DNA from: Ruminococcus sp.
GTDB taxonomy: Bacteria > Bacillota > Clostridia > Oscillospirales > Ruminococcaceae
Direction of reading: 5' to 3'
DNA: 64,000 bases
Assembly (NCBI GenBank): GCA_016290875.1
Contig: JAEEVL010000003.1
Span: 62,001 to 126,000 of the forward strand
How positions within the stretch are numbered: the stretch's first letter is position 1; each line of letters opens with the position of its first letter. The notes under the pieces are model-generated. The model searched no databases and was not told the DNA's origin. It saw nothing but the letters and a program-made list of their open reading frames with translations. Both the position numbers and the translations under genes were made by a program. Positions 17,575 through 25,277 of the stretch are shown here, piece by piece.

Positions 17575-20211
17575 ATGAAAAACTATAAAAAAATCATCGC
17601 CGGTGCAGTTGCTGTTGCCATATCCGCAGGAGCTACTACCACACTCGCGTTCGCCAAGAATAACGACACCGCAGAAACTCCCGACTCTGAAACTGCTGCT
17701 GCCACTTCAGCCGCTTCCGAAAGAAAAGAACTCGATGAAGCAGCTTATAAGGACGAAACAGTATACGTTCTCTGCAAGAACGACTCATCAATAAAGAATG
17801 TCATAGTCAGCGACTGGCTTCGCAACGCACCTGCACTGTCGATACTTGACGATTACTCACTGCTCAGCAACATCGAAAACGTAAAGGGCGATGAAAATTT
17901 CAGCTCAGAGGGCGAAGGCCTTTCATGGGCAGCCGACGGAAAAGACATCTACTACAAGGGAACTACTGACAAGGAACTCCCCGTAGATATTACAATGAAG
18001 TATTTCCTCGACGGCAAGGAAGTATCCCCTGACTCGATAGTCGGCAAGAGCGGTCACCTCGTTATCCGCTGGGAGTACACCAACAAAACCAGCGTTATAA
18101 GAAACGTAAATGGCAAGGATAAGGAATTCAAAGTGCCTTTCATAGCTGCAAGCGCTGCTCTCTTCAACAATGAGAAGTTCCTCAACGCTTCAATATCAAG
18201 CGGCAAGATACTCTCAGACGGTAACCGTCTCATCGTTGTAGGTCTTGCATTCCCCGGACTCAATCAGAGCCTCGGACTCGACAAGATGGAAGATATTAAC
18301 ATCGAGCTTGCTGAGAGTGTTGAATTCTCGGCAGATGTTATCGATTTTGAAATGAGCAATACCGTAACAGCTGTTTCAAACGAGCTGTTCTCACAGCTTG
18401 ACATAGAAAAAGACTTCAACGTCGGCAACCTCAAGGAAAAACTCCAGGAACTCAGCGACGGCTCACAGAAGCTCTGTGACGGCACACTTGAACTATATAA
18501 CGGTATCAACACACTCTATGAAAAATCCGGCGGTCTTACAGACGGCATAGCACAGCTTGATTCCGGTGCCCTCGAACTCAAAAAAGGTGCAGACGCACTC
18601 AGCAGCGGAGCAGAAGCTCTCTCAGGCGGTGCAAAGACAGTTTCAGACTCGACAGCTCAGCTCAGAGACGGTATCAAGTCCGCGAAAGACGGTTCAGCAA
18701 AACTTGCTGACGGTACATCACAGTTAAAATCAGGTGCTTCAACACTCAATGACGGCATTGATAAGCTCGTTGAGGGCGGCAAGGCTCTCGAAGACGGTCT
18801 GGTATCCGCTAAGACTGGTTCTGCGCAGCTCGTTTCAGGCCTCGCAGAAGCAGACAAGGGCTCAGATACCCTTACAGCAGGCGCAAAACAGTTCGCTGAT
18901 GGCGCTTCTCAGCTCGCTGACGGAAGTGCAAAGGTCAAGAGCGGTTCTGAAGCTCTCGCAGCCGGAGCAGCTCTTGTAAACGAAGGTGCAGACACTCTCA
19001 GCGAATCAGCTGACAAGCTCTCAGACGGTATCAGCAGCGCTAAGGACGGTGCGGACGCACTTTCAAGCGGAATAGACTCAGCTAAAACAGGTGCAGATAA
19101 GCTCAAAACAGGTGCTGACAGCGTAGCAGACGGAGCAGAAAAACTCCACGGAGGACTCGGCACAGCAAGCACTTCTCTCACAACTACTATCGCAGCCAAC
19201 GAACAGGCTCTTGCAGCTCTCGAAGGTCTCTATGCACAGTCTCCGTCAACAGAGCTCGCAACTACAATAGGAACACTCCGTCAGACTATCGCAGCTCAGA
19301 AGCAGATCGCAGCTTCTATGACAGATCAGGGCGATCTCGGCAAGGGTGCAGCTGCTCTCGAAAAGGGTTCAGCTCAGCTCAGCAGCGGTATGGAAAGTCT
19401 CAGCGACGGTCTTGACTCCGCAAGCACAGGCGCTTCACAGTTAAAGAGCGGTCTTGACACACTCAACAAGGGTGGCAAAGCTATCGCAGGCGGCTCTAAG
19501 GAACTCGCAGAATCCACAGAAAAGATCTCCGCAGGTGCTGATTCACTTTCATCAGGTGCAGCAGAGCTCGATTCAGGCATAACAAAGCTCAAGAACAGCG
19601 GCGGCGAATTCGTAACAGGTCTTGAAAAGCTCTCCGCAGGTATAGATCAGCTCTACTCCGGAGCAAAACAGCTTGACGACGGTCTCGGCAAACTCTCAAC
19701 AGGAGCAACAGACTTAAACAAGGGCCTCAACCAGCTTAAGATCGGCGCATCTGCTCTCAGCGACGGTATCGACGAACTCGGAAACGGTGCTAATGTTCTC
19801 GACAACGGCCTTGAGCAGCTCCTCGACGGCGGAAACAAACTCGCTGACGGAACTGCAAAGCTCTATGCATCTTCAGGACAGCTCAGCGAAGGCGCAAAGA
19901 AGGTCTCCGACGGCTCAACAGCTGTATGGAACGGTGCAAACTCCCTCAAGGACGGCAGCAACGTCCTAGTGGAAGGCGTATCCAAACTCCGCAGCGGTGC
20001 AGAAGAGCTCAACAATGGTATGACCAAGTTCAACGACGAGGGTATGTCAAAGATCTCCGAAGCAGTAAACGATAAACTGCCTGAAATTATGAACAATTTT
20101 AAAACAACTCGCGAAATATCTAAAGAGTATATATCATTTTCGGGCATTTCGACTAAAATGGACGGAAGTGTAAAGTTTATTTATGTTTTTGATGGTACTT
20201 CAAGCAAATAA
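17575..20211 (+). CDS. Secreted protein with many LxxG heptad-like repeats, partner of the MMPL transporter
   Basis: An 878-residue protein with a signal peptide (cut near residue 27, LAFAK) and no obvious membrane helix afterwards. Residues 30-280 form a domain with HLVIRWEYTNKT and YYKGTTDKELPVDI. From about 285 to 840 it consists almost wholly of xxxLxxG-type repeats (ADGTSQLKSG, SDGISSAKDG, NKGLNQLKIG), the pattern found in YhgE/Pip-related and MMPL-associated proteins. A break at about 535-590 (TTIAANEQALAALEGL) is a non-repeat helical insert. The DNA looks tandemly repetitive but the pattern follows codons. It lies 20 bases after the MMPL gene under the same TetR-controlled promoter, so it may act as an extracytoplasmic adaptor or spacer for that pump; that role is inference. 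Confidence 0.85.
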   Translation: MKNYKKIIAGAVAVAISAGATTTLAFAKNNDTAETPDSETAAATSAASERKELDEAAYKDETVYVLCKNDSSIKNVIVSDWLRNAPALSILDDYSLLSNIENVKGDENFSSEGEGLSWAADGKDIYYKGTTDKELPVDITMKYFLDGKEVSPDSIVGKSGHLVIRWEYTNKTSVIRNVNGKDKEFKVPFIAASAALFNNEKFLNASISSGKILSDGNRLIVVGLAFPGLNQSLGLDKMEDINIELAESVEFSADVIDFEMSNTVTAVSNELFSQLDIEKDFNVGNLKEKLQELSDGSQKLCDGTLELYNGINTLYEKSGGLTDGIAQLDSGALELKKGADALSSGAEALSGGAKTVSDSTAQLRDGIKSAKDGSAKLADGTSQLKSGASTLNDGIDKLVEGGKALEDGLVSAKTGSAQLVSGLAEADKGSDTLTAGAKQFADGASQLADGSAKVKSGSEALAAGAALVNEGADTLSESADKLSDGISSAKDGADALSSGIDSAKTGADKLKTGADSVADGAEKLHGGLGTASTSLTTTIAANEQALAALEGLYAQSPSTELATTIGTLRQTIAAQKQIAASMTDQGDLGKGAAALEKGSAQLSSGMESLSDGLDSASTGASQLKSGLDTLNKGGKAIAGGSKELAESTEKISAGADSLSSGAAELDSGITKLKNSGGEFVTGLEKLSAGIDQLYSGAKQLDDGLGKLSTGATDLNKGLNQLKIGASALSDGIDELGNGANVLDNGLEQLLDGGNKLADGTAKLYASSGQLSEGAKKVSDGSTAVWNGANSLKDGSNVLVEGVSKLRSGAEELNNGMTKFNDEGMSKISEAVNDKLPEIMNNFKTTREISKEYISFSGISTKMDGSVKFIYVFDGTSSK

Positions 20212-20254
20212 TCCGTCGAATCAAGTCGAGAATTTCGCTATATAAGGTGATTTC

Positions 20255-20270
20255 ATTCATATATATGAAT
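20255..20270. repeat. AT-rich palindrome upstream of small-RNA unit 1
   Basis: ATTCATATATATGAAT is a perfect 16-base palindrome ending 25 bases before the -35 of unit 1. It may be a regulator site; unit 2 has a different AT-rich inverted repeat in an equivalent place. Confidence 0.45.
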
Positions 20271-20295
20271 ATATATAGCGATTAAGAATATATAT

Positions 20296-20324
20296 TTGCA
20301 TTTCTTACTAAACAGTGATATACT
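20296..20324 (+). promoter_or_regulatory. Promoter of small-RNA unit 1
   Basis: TTGCAT (20296-20301), 17-base spacer, TATACT (20319-20324). Start of transcription expected near 20330. Confidence 0.75.
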
Positions 20325-20327
20325 ATT

Positions 20328-20385
20328 ATCAAAGGACAAATGCTGCTTGTCTTTTATAATGATTTTTTCAATTCCATCCTTTAAA
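20328..20385 (+). repeat. 58-base direct repeat, copy 1
   Basis: Identical base for base to 20680-20737. It forms the 5' body of each small-RNA unit. Confidence 0.95.
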
Positions 20386-20420
20386 AACTAAGAGTAGTCG
20401 CAAGACTACTCTTAGTTTTT
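20330..20420 (+). ncRNA. Putative small RNA, unit 1
   Basis: About 90 bases from the expected start to the end of a terminator. It begins with the core shared exactly with unit 2, contains a small hairpin (GACAA / TTGTC) and a longer-range pairing AAAGGA / TCCTTT closing the core, and ends in a terminator stem AACTAAGAGTAGTC / GACTACTCTTAGTT with a GCAA loop and a T run. No start codon with a ribosome-binding site and no sensible reading frame lies inside. Family not recognised. Confidence 0.7.
20384..20420 (+). terminator. Terminator of small-RNA unit 1
   Basis: Stem AACTAAGAGTAGTC / GACTACTCTTAGTT, loop GCAA, followed by T5. Confidence 0.85.
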
Positions 20421-20600
20421 ATCATCATTTGGGTTTGTGATTTGACGTATTCATAATTCAGAAAAAAATAATATGTTATTTTTGCCAAACAATAAAATGA
20501 ACAGTTTCGCTCTTAGCCACTTTACATAAACTTAACATTCGCTTAACATTCCTTTATCAATCCGGATAACAGCCTATATTAAGCCATTTCAATCGGCATA
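20421..20600. other. Spacer between the two small-RNA units, no gene seen
   Basis: AT-rich sequence with no open frame of useful length. AACATTCGCTTAACATTCC near 20531-20549 holds a short direct repeat of TTAACATTC-like sequence; nothing else is supported. Confidence 0.5.
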
Positions 20601-20606
20601 TAAATA

Positions 20607-20630
20607 GCATATATGTGTTTGTATATATGC
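20607..20630. repeat. AT-rich inverted repeat upstream of small-RNA unit 2
   Basis: GCATATAT / ATATATGC with an 8-base loop, ending 17 bases before the -35 of unit 2. Possible regulator site. Confidence 0.45.
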
Positions 20631-20647
20631 CAATAGGATATATATAT

Positions 20648-20676
20648 TTGATTTTCCTAATAAACACTGGTATACT
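20648..20676 (+). promoter_or_regulatory. Promoter of small-RNA unit 2
   Basis: TTGATT (20648-20653), 17-base spacer, TATACT (20671-20676). The spacer length and -10 are the same as in unit 1. Confidence 0.75.
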
Positions 20677-20679
20677 GTA

Positions 20680-20737
20680 ATCAAAGGACAAATGCTGCTT
20701 GTCTTTTATAATGATTTTTTCAATTCCATCCTTTAAA
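20680..20737 (+). repeat. 58-base direct repeat, copy 2
   Basis: Identical to 20328-20385, 352 bases downstream of it. Confidence 0.95.
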
Positions 20738-20775
20738 GAAAAAGAGTAGTCGTCAGACTACTCTTTTTCTTTTTA
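20682..20775 (+). ncRNA. Putative small RNA, unit 2
   Basis: Same plan as unit 1: shared 58-base body with AAAGGA / TCCTTT closing pairs and an inner GACAA / TTGTC hairpin, then a terminator stem AAAGAAAAAGAGTAGTC / GACTACTCTTTTTCTTT. Compared with unit 1 the outer stem bases differ on both arms so that pairing is kept, which points to selection for structure. The hairpin also serves as a terminator for the converging lysR-type gene. Confidence 0.7.
20735..20775. terminator. Bidirectional terminator between small-RNA unit 2 and the LysR gene
   Basis: Stem of 17 bp ending AGTAGTC / GACTACT with loop GTCA, flanked by A-rich sequence on the left and T-rich on the right, so it can work on both strands. 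Confidence 0.85.
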
Positions 20776-21720
20776 TTACTTCTTAAGCATTTCAGCTGCT
20801 TCTTTTCCAAAATCCAGCAGTGCATCCACGCAAGCTTTTATTATCGGATTGTCCTCATTGCTCTTGCGGTAAAGCAATATGTCCATGTTGGTGTTTCGCG
20901 CAAATGAACAGTCGCGGACTATAAGTGGTGTGTCCGGAGTGTAAAGCTCATACACGATAGGCGTTACCCACATATACGCATTGTCGATAGTTGATATTGC
21001 GCTCAGCTGGACTCCGCGGTCGTATATGAATATTCTCTTGTCATTCATATCACAGTCAAGGTCCTGATTGATGAGTGCTCGCCTGAGCATATCAGGTTCA
21101 TCATCTGTATGAATTATTTCAGGGTATTCAGCCAGCATCTCTACCGGAACATCCTCATACTTTGCGAGCGGATGATCAGCTCTCATAAGAAGTTTCATGC
21201 TGTACTCAACGATTACCTTCTTTTCAACGCCGCGGTTTGAGATACGGTCATCTATCATATTTATATAGCTGGCCGGTATTCGGGTTACACCAATATCGAA
21301 TTTACCTGTGCAGACGTCCTCGACAACTCTGAGAGTATCTGTTTCTGAGAGGTGAATGTTGATGTTGCCGCGATCCTTGATGAAGTTGTTTATAGTTTTT
21401 CCGATTATTGATGTCGCATAAGCTGAACGTGACACCTCTGCCTTAAATGAAAGTGAACCGTCAACACGATCTTTATAATCGTTTTCAAGTGAGTGAATCT
21501 CTTCAACTACGTTTCTCGCCCTCGCAAGGAAGACTTCTCCCTCGGGGGTGAGTATCATACCGTTAGGAGTACGGTTGAAAATCTGTATGCCTATGCTCTC
21601 CTCAAGCTCCTTGAGAGCTATACTGATGTTTGGCTGTGCCTGATAAAGTCTCTTAGCCGCTTTTGTTATGCTGCCGTCCTGAGCGATAGCAATAACGTAT
21701 TCAAGCTGTTGTAATTTCAT
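20776..21720 (-). CDS. LysR-family transcriptional regulator
   Basis: A 314-residue LysR-type regulator. The N-terminal HTH is intact (MKLQQLEYVIAIAQDGSITK, then AAKRLYQAQPNISIALKELE) and is followed by the linker and a periplasmic-binding-like effector domain (about 90-305). Target genes and effector are not evident: the upstream gene is an XRE regulator on the same strand, and the two small-RNA units lie downstream. ATG 21720 follows a GAGGG-like ribosome-binding site. Confidence 0.92.
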   Translation of the reverse strand: MKLQQLEYVIAIAQDGSITKAAKRLYQAQPNISIALKELEESIGIQIFNRTPNGMILTPEGEVFLARARNVVEEIHSLENDYKDRVDGSLSFKAEVSRSAYATSIIGKTINNFIKDRGNINIHLSETDTLRVVEDVCTGKFDIGVTRIPASYINMIDDRISNRGVEKKVIVEYSMKLLMRADHPLAKYEDVPVEMLAEYPEIIHTDDEPDMLRRALINQDLDCDMNDKRIFIYDRGVQLSAISTIDNAYMWVTPIVYELYTPDTPLIVRDCSFARNTNMDILLYRKSNEDNPIIKACVDALLDFGKEAAEMLKK

Positions 21721-21817
21721 AATATCCCTCTTTCAAATTATATCCATCCAGATCATTCAAAAAAATCCCATAAAACACTTTTCTTTTACACTAAAAAATG
21801 GTATAATAAAATATGTG

Positions 21818-22534
21818 CTACTTTACATCACTGCGATATTTTGCACGGGTTCTCGAGATACTCTCCTCACTTCTCTTGATGAGGTTGAGCAGAGAGGAAG
21901 AATACTGTGCATAATCCTTCTGAAGGGTTGCGGTTGTAACATAAAGTGTATCAAAATTATCAACGCAGTCGTTGCCGTCAAGGGCGATACCGCTCGAAGC
22001 CGCCTTGATGTTAGCTTCGCTCATCGAAACGATAGCGTTAGCGCTGTCATTTGCGATGACCTTGGGTATACGGAAGAGCTTCTGGTCGTTGTGAGGGTTT
22101 GCATTGTAAACGATTCTGAAAAGCTTGTACACCGACAGCATGAGGTATGAGGAAACCTCTTTGATAAGTGTGATACTGTTTGCCTTCTGCGCAAGACTGA
22201 AGAGCAGACTTATCGAGTTGTTGATGATCCTTCGGTTAAAGTTGATGATCTCAGGTGAAGGCATCTTGAGATTGTTATTTCCGTCGTCATCAGGTATATC
22301 CTCGATAGTAATGGTTTTTCCTTCAGGCTCCGGAGTTCTGCCGAGAAGATAGTCGCAGGATACGTTATAGTAGTCCGCGATCTTTACAAGGAAGTTTAGT
22401 CCGCATTCACGGATACCTTTCTCGTAGTGCGAAAGCAGTGCCTGTGAAATACCGAGATCGGTAGCAGCCTGTTTCTGGCTGATATGGCGCTCTTTTCTCT
22501 GAAGTGTTATGATCCTGGCGAAATCGGAATTCAT
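21818..22534 (-). CDS. XRE-family HTH regulator
   Basis: A 238-residue protein with an N-terminal XRE helix-turn-helix (RKERHISQKQAATDLGIS, then LLSHYEKGIRECGLNFLVKI and YYNVSCDYLLGRTPEP) and a C-terminal helical domain of about 150 residues of unknown role. I chose ATG 22534 because AGGAGGAG lies just upstream; the longer in-frame start at 22564 covers that site. The C-terminal part resembles those of a Clostridial family of DNA-binding regulators without known effector. Confidence 0.85.
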   Translation of the reverse strand: MNSDFARIITLQRKERHISQKQAATDLGISQALLSHYEKGIRECGLNFLVKIADYYNVSCDYLLGRTPEPEGKTITIEDIPDDDGNNNLKMPSPEIINFNRRIINNSISLLFSLAQKANSITLIKEVSSYLMLSVYKLFRIVYNANPHNDQKLFRIPKVIANDSANAIVSMSEANIKAASSGIALDGNDCVDNFDTLYVTTATLQKDYAQYSSSLLNLIKRSEESISRTRAKYRSDVK

Positions 22535-22699
22535 AATTGCTCCTCCTATTACGGGAATTTTCATACTTGCATAATTGAGATTATTATATATTTCTATTAT
22601 AATACAAACTGTATAATTTGTAAATACAACGAAATATGAAAGAATAAAAGATATTTCGACCTCATTTTTGTGAGATTTACTAACAGTTAAAAATATCCA

Positions 22700-22719
22700 T
22701 GCACTTTTTGTGCACTTTT
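22700..22719. repeat. Tandem TGCACTTTT repeat between XRE gene and phosphatase gene
   Basis: TGCACTTTT occurs at 22700-22708 and 22711-22719, an 11-base period, inside the divergent intergenic region. A regulator site is possible but unproven. Confidence 0.35.
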
Positions 22720-22742
22720 AACACATATCAGGAAGTGATAAT

Positions 22743-23402
22743 ATGAAAGGTTACCGCATCAGCGTCATCCGTCACGGTATGACCGAAGCAAACGAAAAAG
22801 GAATATACATCGGAAAGACCGATCTGCCGCTCTCTCCAAAGGGTGCCGCAGACCTTGCCGCTAAAATGGACGAATTCGTATACCCCACCGTCCACAGAGT
22901 ATACTCCTCGCCGCTCCTGCGCTGTACAGAGACAGCAGATATACTTTTCCCCTGTACGGAGATGTGTACTGTTGACGATCTCCGTGAACTTGACTTCGGC
23001 GAATTCGAGAATAAGAGCATTGACGAGCTCGCCAAGCGCAAGGAGTACAATGAATGGCTCCGCGGCGGCAAAAGCGCCCGTCCGCCAAAGGGTGAAAGTC
23101 TCGAAGAACTCACCGCACGAACCTACAAGGCTCTCCATGAGATAATCACCGATATGATGAACGAAGGACTCACCCACTCCGCTATGATAACCCACAGCGG
23201 CATCATATCAAATATGCTCAGCTGCTTCGGTATACCGAAATATCCACCGTCGCAGATCTCTGCCGAGCCGGGCGGCGGCTTCGACATAATCGTTACGGCA
23301 CATATGTGGCTGAATTCCCAGGCATTCGAGATACTCGGCTACTGCCCCTACGAAAAGATCGAGGATCCAACGACAGACTACGACTATAACGATTATATGT
23401 AA
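22743..23402 (+). CDS. Histidine phosphatase superfamily protein
   Basis: A 219-residue phosphoglycerate-mutase-like phosphatase. The catalytic RHG motif is in SVIRHGMTEANEKGIYIG, the second His in THSGIISNML, with the supporting SSPLLRCTETAD and ELDFGEFE motifs. This pattern fits broad phosphatases including CobC-type alpha-ribazole phosphatase, but there is no cobalamin gene nearby, so I leave the substrate open. ATG 22743 is preceded by AGGAAGTGATAAT. Confidence 0.9.
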   Translation: MKGYRISVIRHGMTEANEKGIYIGKTDLPLSPKGAADLAAKMDEFVYPTVHRVYSSPLLRCTETADILFPCTEMCTVDDLRELDFGEFENKSIDELAKRKEYNEWLRGGKSARPPKGESLEELTARTYKALHEIITDMMNEGLTHSAMITHSGIISNMLSCFGIPKYPPSQISAEPGGGFDIIVTAHMWLNSQAFEILGYCPYEKIEDPTTDYDYNDYM

Positions 23403-23470
23403 CATATAAAGAATATTTTTCCGTTTCCGGTACATAATACCTTTGTATACAGTTACCGGAGGGGATAAGA

Positions 23471-24268
23471 TTGAGCGTGAGGAAACTCATCAGCTATTCA
23501 CACCGTCTGCTCAAAGGCAGACGTACAGTCACAGCATTGATATGCTTTATGCCGATAGCCGCGGAGCTCTTCTTCCGTGCAGCCGAAGCTTGTTTTTACA
23601 GTATGTTGCTGTATTTCGGCAACATCAGACCGCTCGGACTGTTCACAGGCTCAGAGCCGCTCCAGACCGCTATAACAGCAGGATTTACCATTGTCCGCTG
23701 GACAGCAACAGCTCCCCTGACCTGTCTGTCTGCATACAGACTATGCGAGATAGCAGCCGAAAAAACAGAAACTCCCACTCCGCTGACCGATGTTCTTATC
23801 AGCAAAGGATTTGTCCGCAGGAGCATTTCAGCCCTTATATGGACAAAAGCTCTCGGACTGGCAGCAATAGCTCCGGCGGCATTCTTCGGAACAGCTGCAT
23901 ACCGCCTTTTTACAGAGCGCAGCAGCACACCGGCCGGCCTGTTTCTCACTCTTCACGCGTTCACGCTCACCGCAGTATCGATATTTCTGTGGCTCTCGCT
24001 GAAGCTCAGCCTTGCCGCAGTCCCGTATCTGCTCACACGTTCGCCGGAGAAGAGCACTTTCCGCATAACAGCAGACTCGATAAGGCTCATGCACGGCAGA
24101 AAAATGCTTGCTGTAAGACTGTTTCTTGCATATCTTCCGGCAATGCTCGGAATCGTGACTTTTCCATATGCACTCGCAGGTCTGCGGACCTCGTTCGCAC
24201 TCAGCATAGACATTTTCATCAAAGAGGAGGAATACCGTGAGGGAACTGAAACTGACAGTCGGCGGTGA
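23471..24268 (+). CDS. Hypothetical multi-pass membrane protein
   Basis: A 265-residue protein not matched to a named family. It has about five or six hydrophobic helices (around 22-50, 65-85, 125-145, 158-185, 225-245) separated by Arg-rich loops such as LISYSHRLLKGRRT, which fits an inner-membrane protein with cytoplasmic positive loops. The TTG start at 23471 has GGAGGGG 6-10 bases upstream. A second frame across the same bases is open but codes for a His/Ser/Arg-rich sequence without membrane segments and is rejected. The gene overlaps the start of the pseudouridine synthase by 32 bases, so they are probably coupled. Confidence 0.72.
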   Translation: MSVRKLISYSHRLLKGRRTVTALICFMPIAAELFFRAAEACFYSMLLYFGNIRPLGLFTGSEPLQTAITAGFTIVRWTATAPLTCLSAYRLCEIAAEKTETPTPLTDVLISKGFVRRSISALIWTKALGLAAIAPAAFFGTAAYRLFTERSSTPAGLFLTLHAFTLTAVSIFLWLSLKLSLAAVPYLLTRSPEKSTFRITADSIRLMHGRKMLAVRLFLAYLPAMLGIVTFPYALAGLRTSFALSIDIFIKEEEYREGTETDSRR

Positions 24269-25088
24269 TCACCCGACGACGCTGCAGAACTTCCTGTCCG
24301 GTCAGGAAGGCGTCTCAAAGCGCCTGCTGACAAAGCTAAAGCGTCAGGAAAACGGAATGACGCGCGGCGGAGTTCTGATACGCAGTATCGACACAGTTTA
24401 CCCCGGCGACGAGATAATCCTCCGATTTGAGGACAGCGGCGCTCTCGAACCTAATCCGGAGCTGAATATTCCCATTGCATTCGAGAACGACAGACTTGTC
24501 ATATTCAACAAGCCGGCAGGAGTACCGGTTCATCCCTCCATAAAGCATCAGGGAGACACCCTCGGGAACTATTTTGCATTCCTGTTCCCCGACCTCACAT
24601 TCCGACCGGTGAACCGTCTCGACAAGGACACTTCCGGACTGTGCATAGTCGCAAAGGACGCTCACGCAGCAAGTCTCCTGCAAGGCAGCTGCCATAAGGT
24701 CTACTATGCGGCAGTCGAGGGAACGCCGCCTGAGTCCGGACAGATAGACGCTCCGATAGCAAGACAGCAGGAGTCGATAATACTACGCTGTGTACGCGAC
24801 GACGGTCAGCCGTCCCTCACTATATATAAGCGCCTGAAAACCGGAAACAGCTATTCGCTCATGGAAGTACGCCCTGAAACAGGCCGCACTCATCAGATAA
24901 GAGTACACTTCGCCCATATCGGTCACCCGCTCGCTGGCGACGATATGTACGGCGGCAGTCTCGCAGATATACCGCGTCAGGCTCTGCACTGCGGCAGAAT
25001 AACCTTCCCCGATCCGACAGGCGGCAGCAATATGACAGTAACATCTGAGCTGCCGGAGGATATTTCGACACTGTTTCAGGCGGACTAA
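24237..25088 (+). CDS. RluA-family pseudouridine synthase
   Basis: Isomerises uridine in rRNA or tRNA. The catalytic Asp is in PVNRLDKDTSGLCIVAK, and the family motifs FNKPAGVPVHPS and ETGRTHQIRVHFAHIGHPLAGD are present. The N-terminal 75 residues are S4-like (SVSKRLLTKLKR-type basic stretch and GDEIILRFED). Length 283 is typical. The GTG start at 24237 is preceded by GAGGAGG and lies inside the upstream membrane-protein gene. Confidence 0.93.
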   Translation: MRELKLTVGGDHPTTLQNFLSGQEGVSKRLLTKLKRQENGMTRGGVLIRSIDTVYPGDEIILRFEDSGALEPNPELNIPIAFENDRLVIFNKPAGVPVHPSIKHQGDTLGNYFAFLFPDLTFRPVNRLDKDTSGLCIVAKDAHAASLLQGSCHKVYYAAVEGTPPESGQIDAPIARQQESIILRCVRDDGQPSLTIYKRLKTGNSYSLMEVRPETGRTHQIRVHFAHIGHPLAGDDMYGGSLADIPRQALHCGRITFPDPTGGSNMTVTSELPEDISTLFQAD

Positions 25089-25188
25089 AAACGATTGACT
25101 ATTCATACCATTTTGGCAATAACCAGGCGACCTATTTGTGCAAATCTACAAAATTAGGCGTTATGTAAAAATTTCGGCATAATTTTCG

Positions 25189-25216
25189 TTGTTTTTTCAC
25201 AGGTTACTGCTATAAT
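25189..25216 (+). promoter_or_regulatory. Promoter of the M23 peptidase gene
   Basis: TTGTTT (25189-25194), 16-base spacer, TATAAT (25211-25216), 61 bases before the start codon. Confidence 0.6.
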
Positions 25217-25277
25217 ATTATTTTGTAACCATTTTGTAACGTCCGCACTGCCGGACACACCGAAAGGAGCAGTAGAT

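Noticed and set aside
17575..20211. Apparent tandem DNA repeats or a satellite
   Set aside because: The pattern follows codons of LxxG protein repeats with many silent differences, so it is coding sequence and not DNA satellite.
20212..20254. Terminator for the LxxG-repeat gene
   Set aside because: Only weak pairing (TCGAATC / TCGAGAATTTCGC) is present and no T run follows.
22743..23402. Naming the histidine phosphatase cobC
   Set aside because: There are no cobalamin genes nearby and the motifs are shared by many phosphatases.
23443..24240. A second long open frame over the membrane-protein gene
   Set aside because: It codes for a His/Ser/Arg-rich protein with no membrane segments and no ribosome-binding site; the overlapping frame has clear membrane helices and a good start.
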